Assembly: GCF_047663525.1 (NCBI RefSeq)
Contig: NC_092588.1
Coordinates: 143,614,001 to 143,678,000 of the forward strand
Source of the DNA: Anas platyrhynchos
Lineage: Eukaryota > Chordata > Aves > Anseriformes > Anatidae
DNA: 64,000 bases
Reading direction: 5' to 3'
The notes below the pieces were generated by a model that was not told the origin of the DNA, ran no database searches, and saw nothing but the letters and a program-made list of their open reading frames with translations. Below are positions 12,408 to 25,011 of this stretch, in pieces. Made by a program: the position numbers and the translations under genes. Every line of letters begins with the position of its first letter. Within the stretch, counting starts at the first letter, position 1.

Positions 12408-14500
12408 CGCTGCGTGCCAGGTCCCTCACAGCGCTGAGCTGCCGTGCTGTGGGGAAGCTCCCTCCTGGCAGAGGTAACCTCGTCCCTCCAGCCACCACTT
12501 TGTCCTGGCGGGGGAAATGTGGTTTTATCATCTGGGCACCTAGCGTGGGGAGGGGGAAGCGAGGCTGCAAGGAAGACAAACGCAGAGTTCTTCGCGACAG
12601 CACATTGTGTACAGCACGCCGTGGCGGAGAGGCAGCTCGGAGGAGAGGGAATATGCACAGAACAAAGAGATGTGGTCAGGCAGCGAGTGTAAAATTTCCA
12701 TATAGAAAGTCAAGCTGATGTCATTGCAACTTCCCAGAGCGGTGCCAAGAATCCTGAGCTCCGTATCAAGATTCAGTGAAAATCCCCCGCATACTCACAA
12801 TTTGTTCATGTGGAAAAATGAACTTTCATGGAAAATATGCATGGGAATCTGCCAGAGGAGTGTGTTGCTTTATTTCTTTTATTAATTCTGAGTATGTTAG
12901 TTCGGAAAGCGGTCCTGTTTTAGCATCAGCTGCCCCCATCCAAGAGTCAGAAGCTCTCATGCAACTGCTGGAGGTGAGGGAGGGAAGCGTGGTTTTCTGT
13001 ACGAGCAGTTGTCAGATGGGAAGAGCTGTTCGAGTAGGAAGGGGAGTGGGAAGGCTCAGTGGGATGGCTGCACGAAAGCTTTTTTTTCCAAGTGACAAAT
13101 CTGAATCGTGATAAGACACACCTGAATGGAACAGCGTCACCAGCTTGTATAAGGCTGGATGTGCCGGGGTGGGATTGCGTGTGACTCCTCTGATTAAGAT
13201 TTCTCGTACTCGCCTCGCTATAGGACCACGTTCACGGTCCCTTATAACTTTGCCAGACTCGAGGCATTTAGACTGAATTTTTCCAACTTGTTTGTCTGCC
13301 TCGGGCTAAGTTCTTTTCTGGAAAATTTCAGCCAAAACTGTCCAGCTATTTCCAAGAATGAGCATAGGGGGAAAAGGCGTTGTTGTCCAACTGGAAAAAG
13401 CAGAAAGGAAGAAGCAGGAGGGGGGGGACCTGGTGATCTTTCTTTGGATAGTTCTTATCCCTCTGCGCTTTGGAGCAGAGATCTGAAATTTGGCAGGAGC
13501 TGAGCTTTCTGTCAGGACTGTGGGTTGTTGTAATTTTTTTTTTTTTTTAACTTTGTAAATCTCTTCCAATTTGGCCTCGTGATAGACTTTGAAGGGAAAA
13601 AATAGCAACTTATTAAGGACATGCAAGTGCTCAGTAGTCAAAATCTGCTGAGATTTCTTCCCGCGTGAGCGAGCCCAGCCCAGTGTCCCAGCAGCTCCCG
13701 GCGCTGACCCCGATGCTCCCGGGCACCCGAGCTCCTGCTGCTGCTGCTGCCTGCCCACGGCTCTGCAGGGACAAGGGGCTGAAGCATCTCCCCAACCCTG
13801 GCAGGTACCAGAGCTCAGAAATGCTTGCGAAGCACCCAGAGCCTGTGGGAGGTGTGCCACTGTTGGGAAGATCAGTCCTCTGTCCACCCTGCCCCGTGGG
13901 GTAAAGCTGGGACCTCTAGCAAAATGCTGCGAGATCATCTAGTGAGCAACGTGTGGCAAAAGGGAGTCCTACTTCTGCAAGCTCTTTCCTCGTGGGTTTT
14001 TCAGTCTTGAAGTTATCCTTGCGGCCTATTTCTGTGTGTGGCGCGTCTGCAGCGCTCTCAGACAGATGGCGAAATGTCAGGGTTTCCATTTTGCCACTTG
14101 ACGTGATTCCCACGGCGAAAGGCAGAGAGTGGCAGTCTGCTCAACCCCGCTCCCGCTGGAGCTGCAGAAGTGGCGGCTCCTTTTGCTTCTTTTAGGGCTG
14201 TGAGCCACGGAGCATCCTGTACAGCCTCTGCTCTCACAAAGGCAGGCAGTGATGCTTCGTCAGCTCCTTGGAGCTCGCACAAGGACTCAGTTGGAGTTCA
14301 GGTGCAAACCCCAAACCTTCACTGTTTGCGACCTGCTCCAAACCCAGACCCTGCTCCTACCCCAGCTCTACTCACGGCTAGCAGCTGGCTTTGTCCCTTC
14401 GTGCTCTTCCTGCAGGTCTGGTTGAATTAAAGCAGGCTGTGGGACAGGACTAGCTCAACAGCCACAGCCCCGCGCCTTGGGACACGCTCTTTGCTGGAAA

Positions 14501-14660
14501 TTAAAGTTCATGAAATTCGTTCTGCAGCTCCTCAATGGACAAAGCGAGGCTTTTGTGTAATTCCCATTTCTCATATGTTTCCAAATAGTCATGAGTTATG
14601 AACTGTTCAGTCTCAGGAATTAATGCTGTTTTCCAAATGATCTTCTTTGATCTGCTCTGC
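14501..14660 (-). other. Unidentified coding-like minus-strand ORF segment
   Basis: On the minus strand about 50 codons, ending at a TAA, read as a plausible soluble helical segment: hydrophilic, rich in E, K, L and aromatic residues, ending EELQNEFHEL. A possible splice acceptor (CTGCAG) sits just upstream near 14660, but its polypyrimidine tract is weak. I do not recognise the family. It could be a terminal exon of an unannotated gene, a decayed pseudogene exon or chance. Evidence is composition only. Confidence 0.15.
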
Positions 14661-17189
14661 AGACTCCCGGAGCCTGCAGGTTGCGTGAGCTGGGTCTTCT
14701 GTCCGGAGCCACTCCAGGACTTGGGTTTCTGAAGTGGTTGTGTCGCACCTCTGAGGTCCCCAAATCCCATGGCTGGAGACAGTCAGGCTCATCCCGGCCC
14801 CGTGCAAATCACACCCTACTCTGTATGGGGGCTGGGCCATGTCTTCAGATGCAAGGATAAGGAAAGGATTTACCTTTTTCAAGAGAAACTTGCATAGGGT
14901 GAGGAAGACGAGCACTTCAGCCTCTTGCAATGGCAAAGACCACCAGGGTAACCCCTATCCAGATGTAAACTCAGGTCTCCCACCCTAAACCAAGTGTCAT
15001 CGATTCCCCTAAGTCCTTCCCTATCATTTACAATGCCCTTGTGAATCCCATCGTCTAAGTCTAGGTATGAAACCATGACACACACAAGTTCCTAGTAACT
15101 CCAAGCTCTCTGAGGGCATTTTTTAACTGCTTACAGCCTTTTATCACATTTTCACTTTTATTTAGGTGCCTTGTCCCTCAGCGGTGAATTTCTCTGGTTT
15201 TCTCTTCTTCCCTGCTCCTGCCAGTTGTTTGTTTGTGCCCTCGGCGTTTTCCACCTGCAGGGCAGGAGGCGCCTGCTTGTAGCAAACCTCTGACAGCAGC
15301 GCCGAATTTTGGCTGTGCTGAGCTCACCGCACGGGGTGACTCCAGCTCTGTAGCCCCTGATAAAATCTCCTCCGTGTTTCCATCCCTGAGCCCAACCAAA
15401 TTAAGCAGCACTTTAAGATGAACCCATGTTGCAATTTGCAGCCTCCACCACCAAGGCTGTGTTTGTGTATCCCTGCTGCACCCAGCACTGGGCAGAAACG
15501 GGGTTGTCGATGACCTGTGGTGGAGAAATCGAACCAAAAGCAATTGCTTTCCTCGCTACCGTCTTTGTTCACGGCGCCTTGCTTTTGGCCTCTTTCACGT
15601 ATGTAATCAAACGTCGCTGCTCTCCACATGCTACAGCTCGCTGTGTTTAAATTCAGAGGAATCTCCCTTAAATATTTACTTAAACTATAACATCCCTTGA
15701 GCTCTTTATAAATTGCCGTATAAGACTGCCTTTTATAAAAGACCCCAGATTTTATTTTTTAATTTTATTTTAAAATTTCCTTGGTCTGCTTCCCCACCTC
15801 ACAGCCGCACTGGGGGCAGCACTGCCTCCTGCTCAGAAAGCCGGTGCCTGCTCCTCGGGGCTCACAGACCCATCCTCAAACCCTGCCAAGGGCTCCCAGA
15901 GCCGCAGGGCAGGGTTTCAGCACACATATTGTTTCTGTCCCAGGAACACAACAGCCCCATAACTTCCAGGAATAGGCAGGAAAGCTGCTTTGAAAGCCTC
16001 TCTTCCTACCATTGCACACGCACAGCAGCTGAGGCTGAAAGTGCCGGCATCTGATTGTTTTTGTATAAAACCTGTGGTTCTGGGCATTTTCTGAGCAGCA
16101 GACCTTCAAGACAAGTAAAACATTCTGTGCTATTCAGCTGGAGGCCTCAGATCTGAGAAGGACCCACCACTCGCCACACAAAGATTTTGGTATTGCATGT
16201 AAAAAAAAGAGGCTTCACTTTGCTTCTGTGTAATTTTAGCTAAGGGTGCGAGTTCAGCAAATCATTACGTTATTTTCATGCTATCTGCTAAAAAGTTTGC
16301 CTGGAATAATCAGTATGTAAGTGGTGGAGAACTGCAGTCCTCCTTCTGTGTTTCCAATTCCACAGTATTCCAGCACCTCGATGATTCATGCGCTGGCAAA
16401 ATCTCCCCAGCCAGTGTGCGTTTGGGTAGGAATTGGATTACTCACCCACATAAGCAAGTGCAAAGGAGGTAATTCGTTATGCTGTTCCTCAGCGATAATC
16501 GAGCCTCGGCTTCCCATTCTGGGCTCTATGTGGGTTTAACCGGGGGAGCTGTGCAGGGGAGAAGCACCACAGCCTCTCTGAATCATTTTTATTCTCATCC
16601 TGGTTCCTTATCGCTAATTACATCAAGGCACATTTCCATGGAGACCGAGAGCAGTGCCATCAGCCCGCAGTCCCTCTGGTCCCCCTGGCACCTCCACTTG
16701 CTTTTCTAAGTGCTCCTCCAGCAGGGCCCTGGGGAGGAAGAGGCAGGCCACGTTTTGATCGAGATCCTCCTTGTACTGAGCCTAAATTTCAACAGGCTAA
16801 ATAAAAAGACACATCCCATTACAGAGGGAGTGCTGTTGGTGAAGCTGGGGATCAATTAGTCTTTCCCGGTGGCTGCGGATGATTGCAGGAACAGATTTGA
16901 AGATCAGGGTGGCACCGAGTGTCACTTTCCTCCCATGGTGAAGGCAGCACGTGGAAAGTCTGCCTCAGACAGCCTTTGCCATTTTTTCAGTCTGAACTGG
17001 AAAGCTCTCCTTGTACTTTCCTTCCCATCACACGAGTCCATCTCATCTCTACATTTCTGCATGGACGTAGCATCGCGCTTTAATAAATCCAAATCAATAC
17101 TTCATTACTCTGCTGTGTTAAGATGAAGCACATTTTTCCCCAGGTGGGTAGGAAGGGCTTTTATCCAGCCCTTGCTTACATCCACCCAG

Positions 17190-17498
17190 TCACCTCGTGT
17201 TGGCGTCAGGGTCAATTCCCTCCTTTAATTTCCTCCTGAATTTATTCACAGCATCTGGCATGGACCTTTGACTGTCAATGTGTCTGAAAGAGTATTTCCA
17301 GAATAAAGTCCTTAAATCTTTTTTTAAAATTTCTTGCCTGTAATAGTCAATCTTAGCAGCCACATGATAGCACAAAAGGGCTTTTTCTTCCTCTCCTTCC
17401 AGTGGTAGCTCTGCACTGCACATCGCTGCCCTGCTTTCCATTTCATGGGACCTCCTGGCAATCATACCCTCGTCTTTGTACACAGCCAGGTCAGGAAG
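17190..17498 (-). other. Unidentified coding-like minus-strand ORF
   Basis: An open frame of about 100 codons reads right to left from about 17498 to a TGA at 17190. It lacks an obvious ATG at its left edge (the frame passes through GTG at 17483), which would fit an internal exon. Composition is protein-like: acidic in the first half, then a basic helical part containing KIDYYRQEILKKDLRTLFW and ending DPDANTR. A splice-donor-like GTGACT overlaps the stop region. I do not recognise the family. It may be an exon of an unannotated minus-strand gene together with the ORF near 14.5 kb, a pseudogene fragment or chance. Confidence 0.2.
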
Positions 17499-17961
17499 TC
17501 AAGTTACAGAAAATCTGAGGCAATTGCGTGGCCCTAAAATACTGCCTCAGAAATGTACAGGTCACTTAATTCCGGAAACAAGGCATGATGGTGGTTCAGA
17601 GCTGAAACGACTCGTTTATGGCTTGAACTGAACCCAAACCTCTAATAAGGGTTACGGAGATCACAGGCACGGGGGGCAGAGGTAAGAGCGGAGCTGGGCT
17701 CCGTGACCACCCTGCTGGGCACCTCTGCAGGGTCCCTGACTTTTGCATGGCCAAGGGCTGCACAAATTAACCTTGGTTTAGTTCGGCCGTGCTCGTGTGG
17801 CTTTCTGAGCGCTGAAAGCAGCGTGAGCCCCGATGATTAACTGTTGTTATTTATGAGGCATGATGCTGCCCAGTCCCGGGGCTGAACTTTCCAAGCCGAG
17901 GCCCAGTGTATACAATCGGGCCTGCCGCTCTCCAAACAGTGCCCAGCCTCAGTCCCGGCGC

Positions 17962-17976
17962 TGTAAACTGTTTACA
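17962..17976. promoter_or_regulatory. Palindromic forkhead-type motif
   Basis: TGTAAAC and GTTTACA stand as inverted arms separated by one base. Each arm matches the core bound by forkhead (FOX) transcription factors. The site lies about 20 kb upstream of the JCAD CpG island. A single 15-base match can occur by chance, so a regulatory role is an inference. Confidence 0.3.
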
Positions 17977-19491
17977 CAGAGCTGCAGGCCTCATAACTTA
18001 CTGAATAACTCTCTTGTCAGTCAGATAAGTAAATATTTCATGAGACTGTGAAGATCAGCACCAGCCCCAACTGCCCAGAGCAGCTCCAGATGGACCCAGT
18101 TTAACAGGGGACCAGCACTGCCTTTTTTTTGACGTCCCTGCTCCAAATCGGGTTGAGCAGGGATCTGAGAACCACCCCCCGAGGGAGGCGGATGCAGTTT
18201 TAAGGACGCTCCACTTTCTGTGGAGCCAACAAGAGGAGGAAACCGTGTCAAGTGCTTACAAAGAAGCCATCTTCCTGGATTTGTCAATCAGCATTTGGGG
18301 GAGCCGGAGGGCACCCCTTCTTCTCCACCTCCTCCTCGCTTACCCAGGCAGATGAGGTGGAGGCCAGCAGGCTTCTGCAGCAGGAGGGGTGGGCAGTCCC
18401 CTCCTCGGGCCATATTTAGAGACCACAGTAGCTGGTTTCTCACACGGGTTGGTGGCAATGGATGGTGGCAGGGCCTCTACGAAGCCACCTCATGGGTAGT
18501 CCCACGGGCATGAGGAAGGGAAACGTGTGAGGACTGCTCACAAGTCGCAGGGTGGCTGAGGAGGGCGGTCCTCCACCTAAACCCACCAAAGGCCACTAAC
18601 AAAGTTCATTAAGAGCTGAAAACTTCATAACTCCTTTACTCGAGGTTAACCTGATGCTGAGCCATCGGCCAAGCTGCACGTTCAGTATTTACTCCTTAGA
18701 TTTATGACTGGGACCTACTTCCATCCAATTCCTTTAGAAAGATTTTGATCCTTTCTCTCTGGAGATGTCTCAGGATATCTCTTCTGTACCTCCTGATTAT
18801 GCTGGTGCTGAGGGGAAGTTTCCCTAAAAGCATGTTTCCGTGCCTGGTGTGTATTACTTATTTAGTGTCAGAGGCATGTGTGAGGCTGCCTGTGTTTACA
18901 AGAAGGCAGGGCTTCATCCCAGGACTGAACCAAATGCTGCCAAGACAGCGCAGTGTGGGCATAAATAAAAGATAGCTTGCAGAGACTGGCAGCGGCTCTC
19001 ACCCCCTGAAATGCCTGCTCATGTTTGTGCACCACCACACTGCCTCTCCAGCCTCGACGCCCTCAGTGGTGGCTGGTATGGGAAAACAGGTAAAGTACGA
19101 GTAATTCCTTACAGGTGGGCAGATGCAGAGGGGAAGAGGATGCAGAAGCACCATCGAGCTGGTGGTGCACACCCCTGTGTGAAATGCAGTCGGCCCAGGG
19201 GATATGTTCATGTCCTGCAAGTGTGGAGAGGTTTCGCCTGCTGTAGTAAAAGTTTTCTAATTCCTAGATAACCTTGGTGGGAAATGAAGGCACCGAGTGA
19301 AACGCATTCAGGGAATCTGCCAGAAATAAAGGTGTTATTTTGTAAAAGAGAGCTGGAAATGCTCCAGCTCTGGATCCAGCTCCAGGTCTAGCTTCCATCA
19401 GTGGATACAAACCCAAAATTTGGAAATTAACTGAGTGCCACCAGCACAGAGTAATGTGTATGTGTGCTGTGTAATGTGTGTGTGGGGAAAA

Positions 19492-19851
19492 AAAGGAAAG
19501 GAAAGGAAAGGAAAGGAAAGGAAAGGAAAGGAAAGGAAAGGAAAGGAAAGGAAAGGAAAGGAAAGGAAAGGAAAGGAAAGGAAAGGAAAGGAAAGGAAAG
19601 GAAAGGAAAGGAAAGGAAAGGAAAGGAAAGGAAAGGAAAGGAAAGGAAAGGAAAGGAAAGGAAAGGAAAGGAAAGGAAAGGAAAGGAAAGGAAAGGAAAG
19701 GAAAGGAAAGGAAAGGAAAGGAAAGGAAAGGAAAGGAAAGGAAAGGAAAGGAAAGGAAAGGAAAGGAAAGGAAAGGAAAGGAAAGGAAAGGAAAGGAAAG
19801 GAAAGGAAAGGAAAGGAAAGGAAAGGAAAGGAAAGGAAAGGAAAGGAAAGG
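19492..19851. repeat. (AAAGG)72 pentanucleotide microsatellite
   Basis: A perfect tandem array of AAAGG (TTTCC on the other strand), 360 bases or 72 copies, without a visible interruption. One strand is all purine and the other all pyrimidine, a composition that can form triplex (H-DNA) structures. All three frames on each strand are open, giving artefactual ORFs that repeat KGKER or FPFLS. The purity suggests recent expansion, and the copy number is probably polymorphic or set by assembly. It sits in intergenic DNA. Confidence 0.98.
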
Positions 19852-22800
19852 GTGATGATCTCTTCCATCAGTCACTGGCTGCTCTTGGGCATATACCCTG
19901 CTGACCTCTAAGTATCTGTAGTGTCATTATCTGTGCTACCTGAGGCTTTATTTTTTTATTATTTTTATTTTTTTGTAAGCTAAAGGTGCTCTGTAGCTGT
20001 CTCTGTGTTCCTCTTGACCAGCCTCTAAGATGGGACCTTAAAGAATGCAAATGGGGGTAGATTTGCCCTTAACTAAGTGCTTTTCTTTTCTTATCTTTGC
20101 TGGAACATGTCACTGTTTTTTCATCCATTAGTGATTTTTTTTTTCTCTTAACATCGTCTCTGATTTCTGTGTCATGAGGGGGAGTATTGTCAGATCTCAT
20201 TCGCATGATGGGAGAGGCAGAAAATCCGTCCCATATATCATGTGCCCTTGGCTCCCAACACCACAAAGGATTTCTTCAAGCCCTGCTCATTATCTCCTTT
20301 CATACTTTAAAAGAGAAGCTAAAATGCTGGTGACAAATGGCCTCGTTTATCACATTTAATTGACTGACTGTTCTTTTGAGCCTCTGAAATACACACTTTG
20401 GGCCAAAGCACTGGAAAAAGAACATGCCATTTATCCTGGTCTGCTGCCAGGTCACATTAAAAAATGTTCAGGAGGTGTTTGCTAGACCAGTACATCGAGC
20501 GTGCTTGCTCCAGCAGCGTGTCTCCAGCTGTACGCTGTGCTGCTCTCTGGAAAGGAGGCTGAGCAACTGCTCCAAAAGTACTTTTTTATCCTTTTCTAAT
20601 GGCTCTAACAATTTTACTAGAGATCTGTGGATGTGCAGCACAAGGTCTGAGCCCTCTGCAGAGGGTAGGACCTCCAGAAGCTCCATGAAGTGGAAACCCG
20701 GACACTTGGGAGGTGGCCAGCCACACCGCTGTGGGGTTGCTTGTGTTTTTGATGGCAACAGGAATGAGTTGCAGGCACCCAAAGGGAGGCCCCTTGCTCC
20801 TATCCTGTGCTTCCAGCCCCTTGTGAGCTTTGCTGTGCCACAGCAGAGCCCCTCAAACAATGTCTATACGGGTATAGGCGGGCAGGTAGGCTGAAGAAAG
20901 TGGTGTGGATTGGAGAAGAGAGGGCTGAATGATGAAATGACATTTTATAACATATTTCTTGTAAGAGAGTGAGCAAAAGGAAAGCAAATAAACTGTTCTC
21001 TGTCGGTGCTGTAGGTAGGAGCCGTGTGCTAAAATTTCAGTGGGGGTATGTGCTTCGTCTGGCCAGGAGGGAGGTAAGAAAGGTCTAATACAGATTTAAG
21101 ACAGGTTTAAGAAATGTTCAGATTTAAGAAATGAACACTAAGAACAGAAAAACGCTGAGACTCTTCATCTCAGGAGGCTGTGGAGGTTCTGTCAGAGGCT
21201 TTCAGGGGCAGGCTCTCCATATACCTGCAGGCCGTGCCCTAGGCACAGGGTGCAGGGATGGGCTGAGGGCAGCCTTGGGACCTTCTGCATGATACTTCCA
21301 GAGTACTGACCCTAGCACGAGATTCCTCTGATAAAGCTCTTACAGAGAACATGACTCTGGTTCTGAAACCCCCCAAAAAAGGGGTTTTTTCTCTCTCACA
21401 CTCACCAGGTTTCTAACCACCGGGGGACTCGGCATCGTATCCAAAGTAAGAGATTGACACAAATCCCGCTGTCCCAATTAGCAGCCCGCCTAATCCCCGT
21501 GATGTCAGCAGGGCTTTGCATGGCAGGATTTGGCCCACCGCCCTCCTGCGGGAACCACGGGAGAGCTTTGGGCTTTATTCCCCCTCCTGGTAGGAGAGAG
21601 CAGAATGCAACCAGGGACTGTTCCTACTATTTAAGGGAAAAGGTTCCTATACAAAATCCTGTGGTTTTGAAGTGATCCTTTTATAGGCATAAAGAGATTT
21701 TTCCACATCCCTCTGTTTGATTTCTTTTTTCCCTCAGCCCTGGCTCCTCACGCAGATACTTACAGGACACCACGCGCAGGAATCATTCCTGCTCCTGGTG
21801 CTGGAGCTCAAATATCCCACCAGCTTACCACAAAAAGCCACAGGGCCGCAAGCTGCCGAGCAAACTGAAGTCGCTTTAGCCATAGGGCAGCGTGAGTGAG
21901 AGCTGAATTTGGTCCCGTACCCATCCCGAGGGATTTGGGGCTGGAAATGCCTCAGCACGGAGCTGAACGCGCTGTGTGCTCTGCAGCGGGCTCCCCCTAA
22001 TCGCAGCTCTCCCTAATGAATTGTTTACGCTCGTGTTTCTCAACAACAGAGCGTGTTAATGGAATTTGTAATTTCCTTGATTTGGAATGAGATTAACTAT
22101 ATGTTAGCCTCGAGTTAATAGCAGGGGCTTCCAGGGTGTTTATCCTAAACAGTAATTGGATGCAGTGCGCAACGTGTGCCTGCAGCAGAGAGAGACCTCA
22201 ACAGTCACCCCGCCTGGCCCAGGGGTGTGCCCCGCTCCCAGAAGTGGGAAATGTGGCATCTGTGCTTGTTCAGGCCCAGGGAGGGGTGACACCAGGCTTC
22301 CTGTGCCCCAGGCTGTGAGCACTGATAGGGATCGGGGAGCAATATGGGGTGCTGGGGACTGTGAGTGCAGGTGTGAAGGCTTGGGGGGCTCAGGTGGGAT
22401 GTATCCATCCAGCTGCTGCTGAGCTGCTTGGCCCAGCCAAAATGATGGGATGTGAGGACAAAAAGCAAACCTCAGGGACTCACAAACCAGCCCACGGACA
22501 CCTGAGAGCTCCTCGAGCCCCTCTGCAGGCACCGGCATCCTTGGGGTTGTCCAGGCACAGTGCTGAGCTGGGGATCTGGAACCAGCCTTGCACAGCTCGG
22601 TGCTTTATAAGGACCAACACCATCTTTGATGTATTACTGCAGACTATACAGTCACACACAGTGCTGGAGGTAGCTTTTCTGCACAAAACTCACAAAACAA
22701 GGGATTTACAGGGTGCCGGTAGCCGCTTGGTGCCAGATGTCCATTAGCTCATCACATACAAATGCCGTGCAAGGCTGCCGGCACCAACACTTCCCTGCTG

Positions 22801-24989
22801 CCGAGACACGGCTGGTACCACCAGCTTGTGCTGACACCAGTAACCTGCCCCAGCATCTCCCCCGCCAGCACTGGGAGAAGTGGAGAGGATGCAGAGAGAA
22901 ACACCGCCAGGGTCCGTTCCCACAGCGGCTGCAATTTATCTCGTTTTACCTCAGATTTGATCCGGGTGGGAGGGATTCCTTCACAAGCTGTGTCCTGCTT
23001 GACAGCTTACACACTTCTAAAGAACGAAACTACAGGAGTGAGAATAGGAGAAACAACAAAGCCAAGAGCAGAGACTCCCAAAATGTGACAGAAAAACTTC
23101 ACCTGCTACCTGGCTCCCCCTTGGCAGATGAGGGATGTTGCTCATTCCTGCTTTGAGGTGGTACATCTCCAGCCTCAGAAGAACAACTGGTTTACTCATA
23201 CCCCGAATGAGTGGCAAGTGCTGGATTTGGGATCGTTGGCACAGCTCTCAGCTCTCCAGGCTTCGAGCTCCCTCAGCTCGTTGTTGAATCATCAGCCCAA
23301 GTCAGCGTTTAAGCGTGCACAAAGCCCCCGTGGAAAATTGTGCGATCCAGATACGCCTGCGGCTCCTCCAGCATGAATGACTAAACCCAGGCTAAGGATA
23401 CACTGACAGAACGGGGATGGGGAGCTCAGTGATGCCCGCCTACAGGGGGACAAACTCGTAGCGCTCTCCCAGATGGTGGGTGGCCCATTGTGCACCCTGC
23501 TCCTCAATGAGAGCATTAAACTCATACTCGTGAACCTAATTTGAGAACCCATTATTTAGATTGAACAATGGGAGTATTGTAGCCCCCTCGTTTGCTCATT
23601 CTGAGGCTCGGCCCCCTGATCCTCTCCAGCACACAGCAGTCTCTTCGAAGCCCTGCGATCTGATGTGAAAAAAAATGCCAGAGGCGTAAAGTTAGCGTGG
23701 AAGGTCCGCAGCCCACTGGTGGCTCTGCTTTCCCCCGTGCAGAACACGAGGCCAGCAGATGATTTATTTTTATTGGCACTGCGGTCAGATAAGCTGCCCT
23801 TGTGATGAGTGAGAGGAGCACGGGTCGGCCTGAGCTGTCAGTCAGAAGGCAGAAAAGCTGCAAAATGCAAGTGGGTGATTACCTGCTCCTTGAGCATCTG
23901 CTGCTGGTGAGCACCAGGGTCCCGCGCCCGCTGCTTCTCCCATTACCCTCAGAAACAGTGCTTCTGGTCAAGGAGGGCACTGTTTGCCCTTGGACCACTC
24001 TTGATTTTTGTAAACGCTGTGGCATGTCAGGGGACATGACGGCTATGTCATGACTGAAGCAAGAACATCTGGCTTAAAATTAAGAACTAAATATCGGGGA
24101 TGAACATCAGGTGTGCTTCCCCTCCTGCCTTCCCCGCGCAGTGGGGACAGCCTGCAATTTGCCATCTGCGACCACCTCAGAAGGGTTTCTGGACCTCTCT
24201 GTAACAAATCATTTTCCTCTGCTTGTTGTTCTCTTAGTCTTTACAAACCAGACTTGTTGCAACCACCCGGGCTTTGGAATTAAGCAAACAAACTTCTGAT
24301 GGATATTCTCACTCCTTCTGCGTTGCAGCCTATTTATCCCACGCTTCCCTTGAAAAAGACCTTGATTATCATGTAAATTACATTTTTACCCTCTTCTTCT
24401 GAGATCTCAAGTGGGAAATGAATTTTTTTGGGGGGATTGAAGGTTGCTAGAGAACTCCAGCAAGTAAAAAGATCATGAATACAAATGGACGGCTTGGGAG
24501 GAATATCAAAGGATATTAACAGCACTGCAGAAATGCTCCAGAGCCTTAGAGCTCAGTGCTGTGGGTCTGTGTGCCTTCACAGCTTTGCTCACACTGCTCG
24601 GATGGTAGCATCGTGATTTGTACCACTTTCTGCTGAAAAGGAAACGAGGCAGCTGCCCCACAGCTTCCAGGCCAGCAGCCGAGACCCCAGAGAAGAGCAG
24701 GCTGCAGCTCCGTGTGGACATGGATGTGCTCTGGGCATGCTTCAAGCTGAGCAGGGCTACTCGGACTTTTGGGACTTAAACTTTATGTTCCTCCTAAAAT
24801 AACAGATCTTGTCGTGGCTTTTTCAAAGAAAAACTCTGCTTATAAGCAAGTATTTTCCAAATGATTTAAAAAAATGGCACCTGAAGTTTACGTTTCTAAT
24901 TTCTGAAGAGCAAAATATCCTGAGAAATTTGATTTTCTTCCATCTCATCACATCTCAAAAAAATATCACAGAGGGTTCTTTCTATTTTT

Positions 24990-25011
24990 TGTTTGTTTGT
25001 TTGTTTGTTTT
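24990..25011. repeat. (GTTT)n simple repeat
   Basis: About five GTTT units in a wider T-rich stretch. A minor microsatellite. Confidence 0.85.

Larger units (their letters stand above)
1..14500. other. Intergenic DNA, no supportable gene
   Basis: I see no gene in this stretch. The ORFs present are short, overlap on both strands, and have compositions typical of chance translation; several of the longer ones run through T or A homopolymers. The landmarks are an AAAC-type repeat near 862, a T-run and A-run pair at 2710-2779, a C/T/A homopolymer block at 9241-9270, a long T-run near 9578-9600 and short trinucleotide tracts near 12386 and 13731. If human synteny holds, this side of JCAD faces MTPAP, but no MTPAP exon was recognised. 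Unrecognised lncRNAs or enhancers are possible. Confidence 0.6.
14661..19491. other. Intergenic DNA with one unidentified ORF
   Basis: No recognised gene. It contains the unidentified minus-strand ORF at 17190-17483, listed separately, and a palindromic forkhead-type motif at 17962-17976. The stretch just before the AAAGG array (about 19455-19485) is TG-rich. Other ORFs are short and chance-like. Confidence 0.55.

Noticed and set aside
13306..13938. A 210-codon minus-strand ORF
   Set aside because: It runs through a T-run, giving a lysine tract, and a CTG tract, giving glutamines, and shows no domain. Probably chance.
19264..19911. Five long ORFs of KGKER or FPFLS repeats on both strands
   Set aside because: They are six-frame translations of the AAAGG array. 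A pentanucleotide with no stop in any frame is open everywhere.
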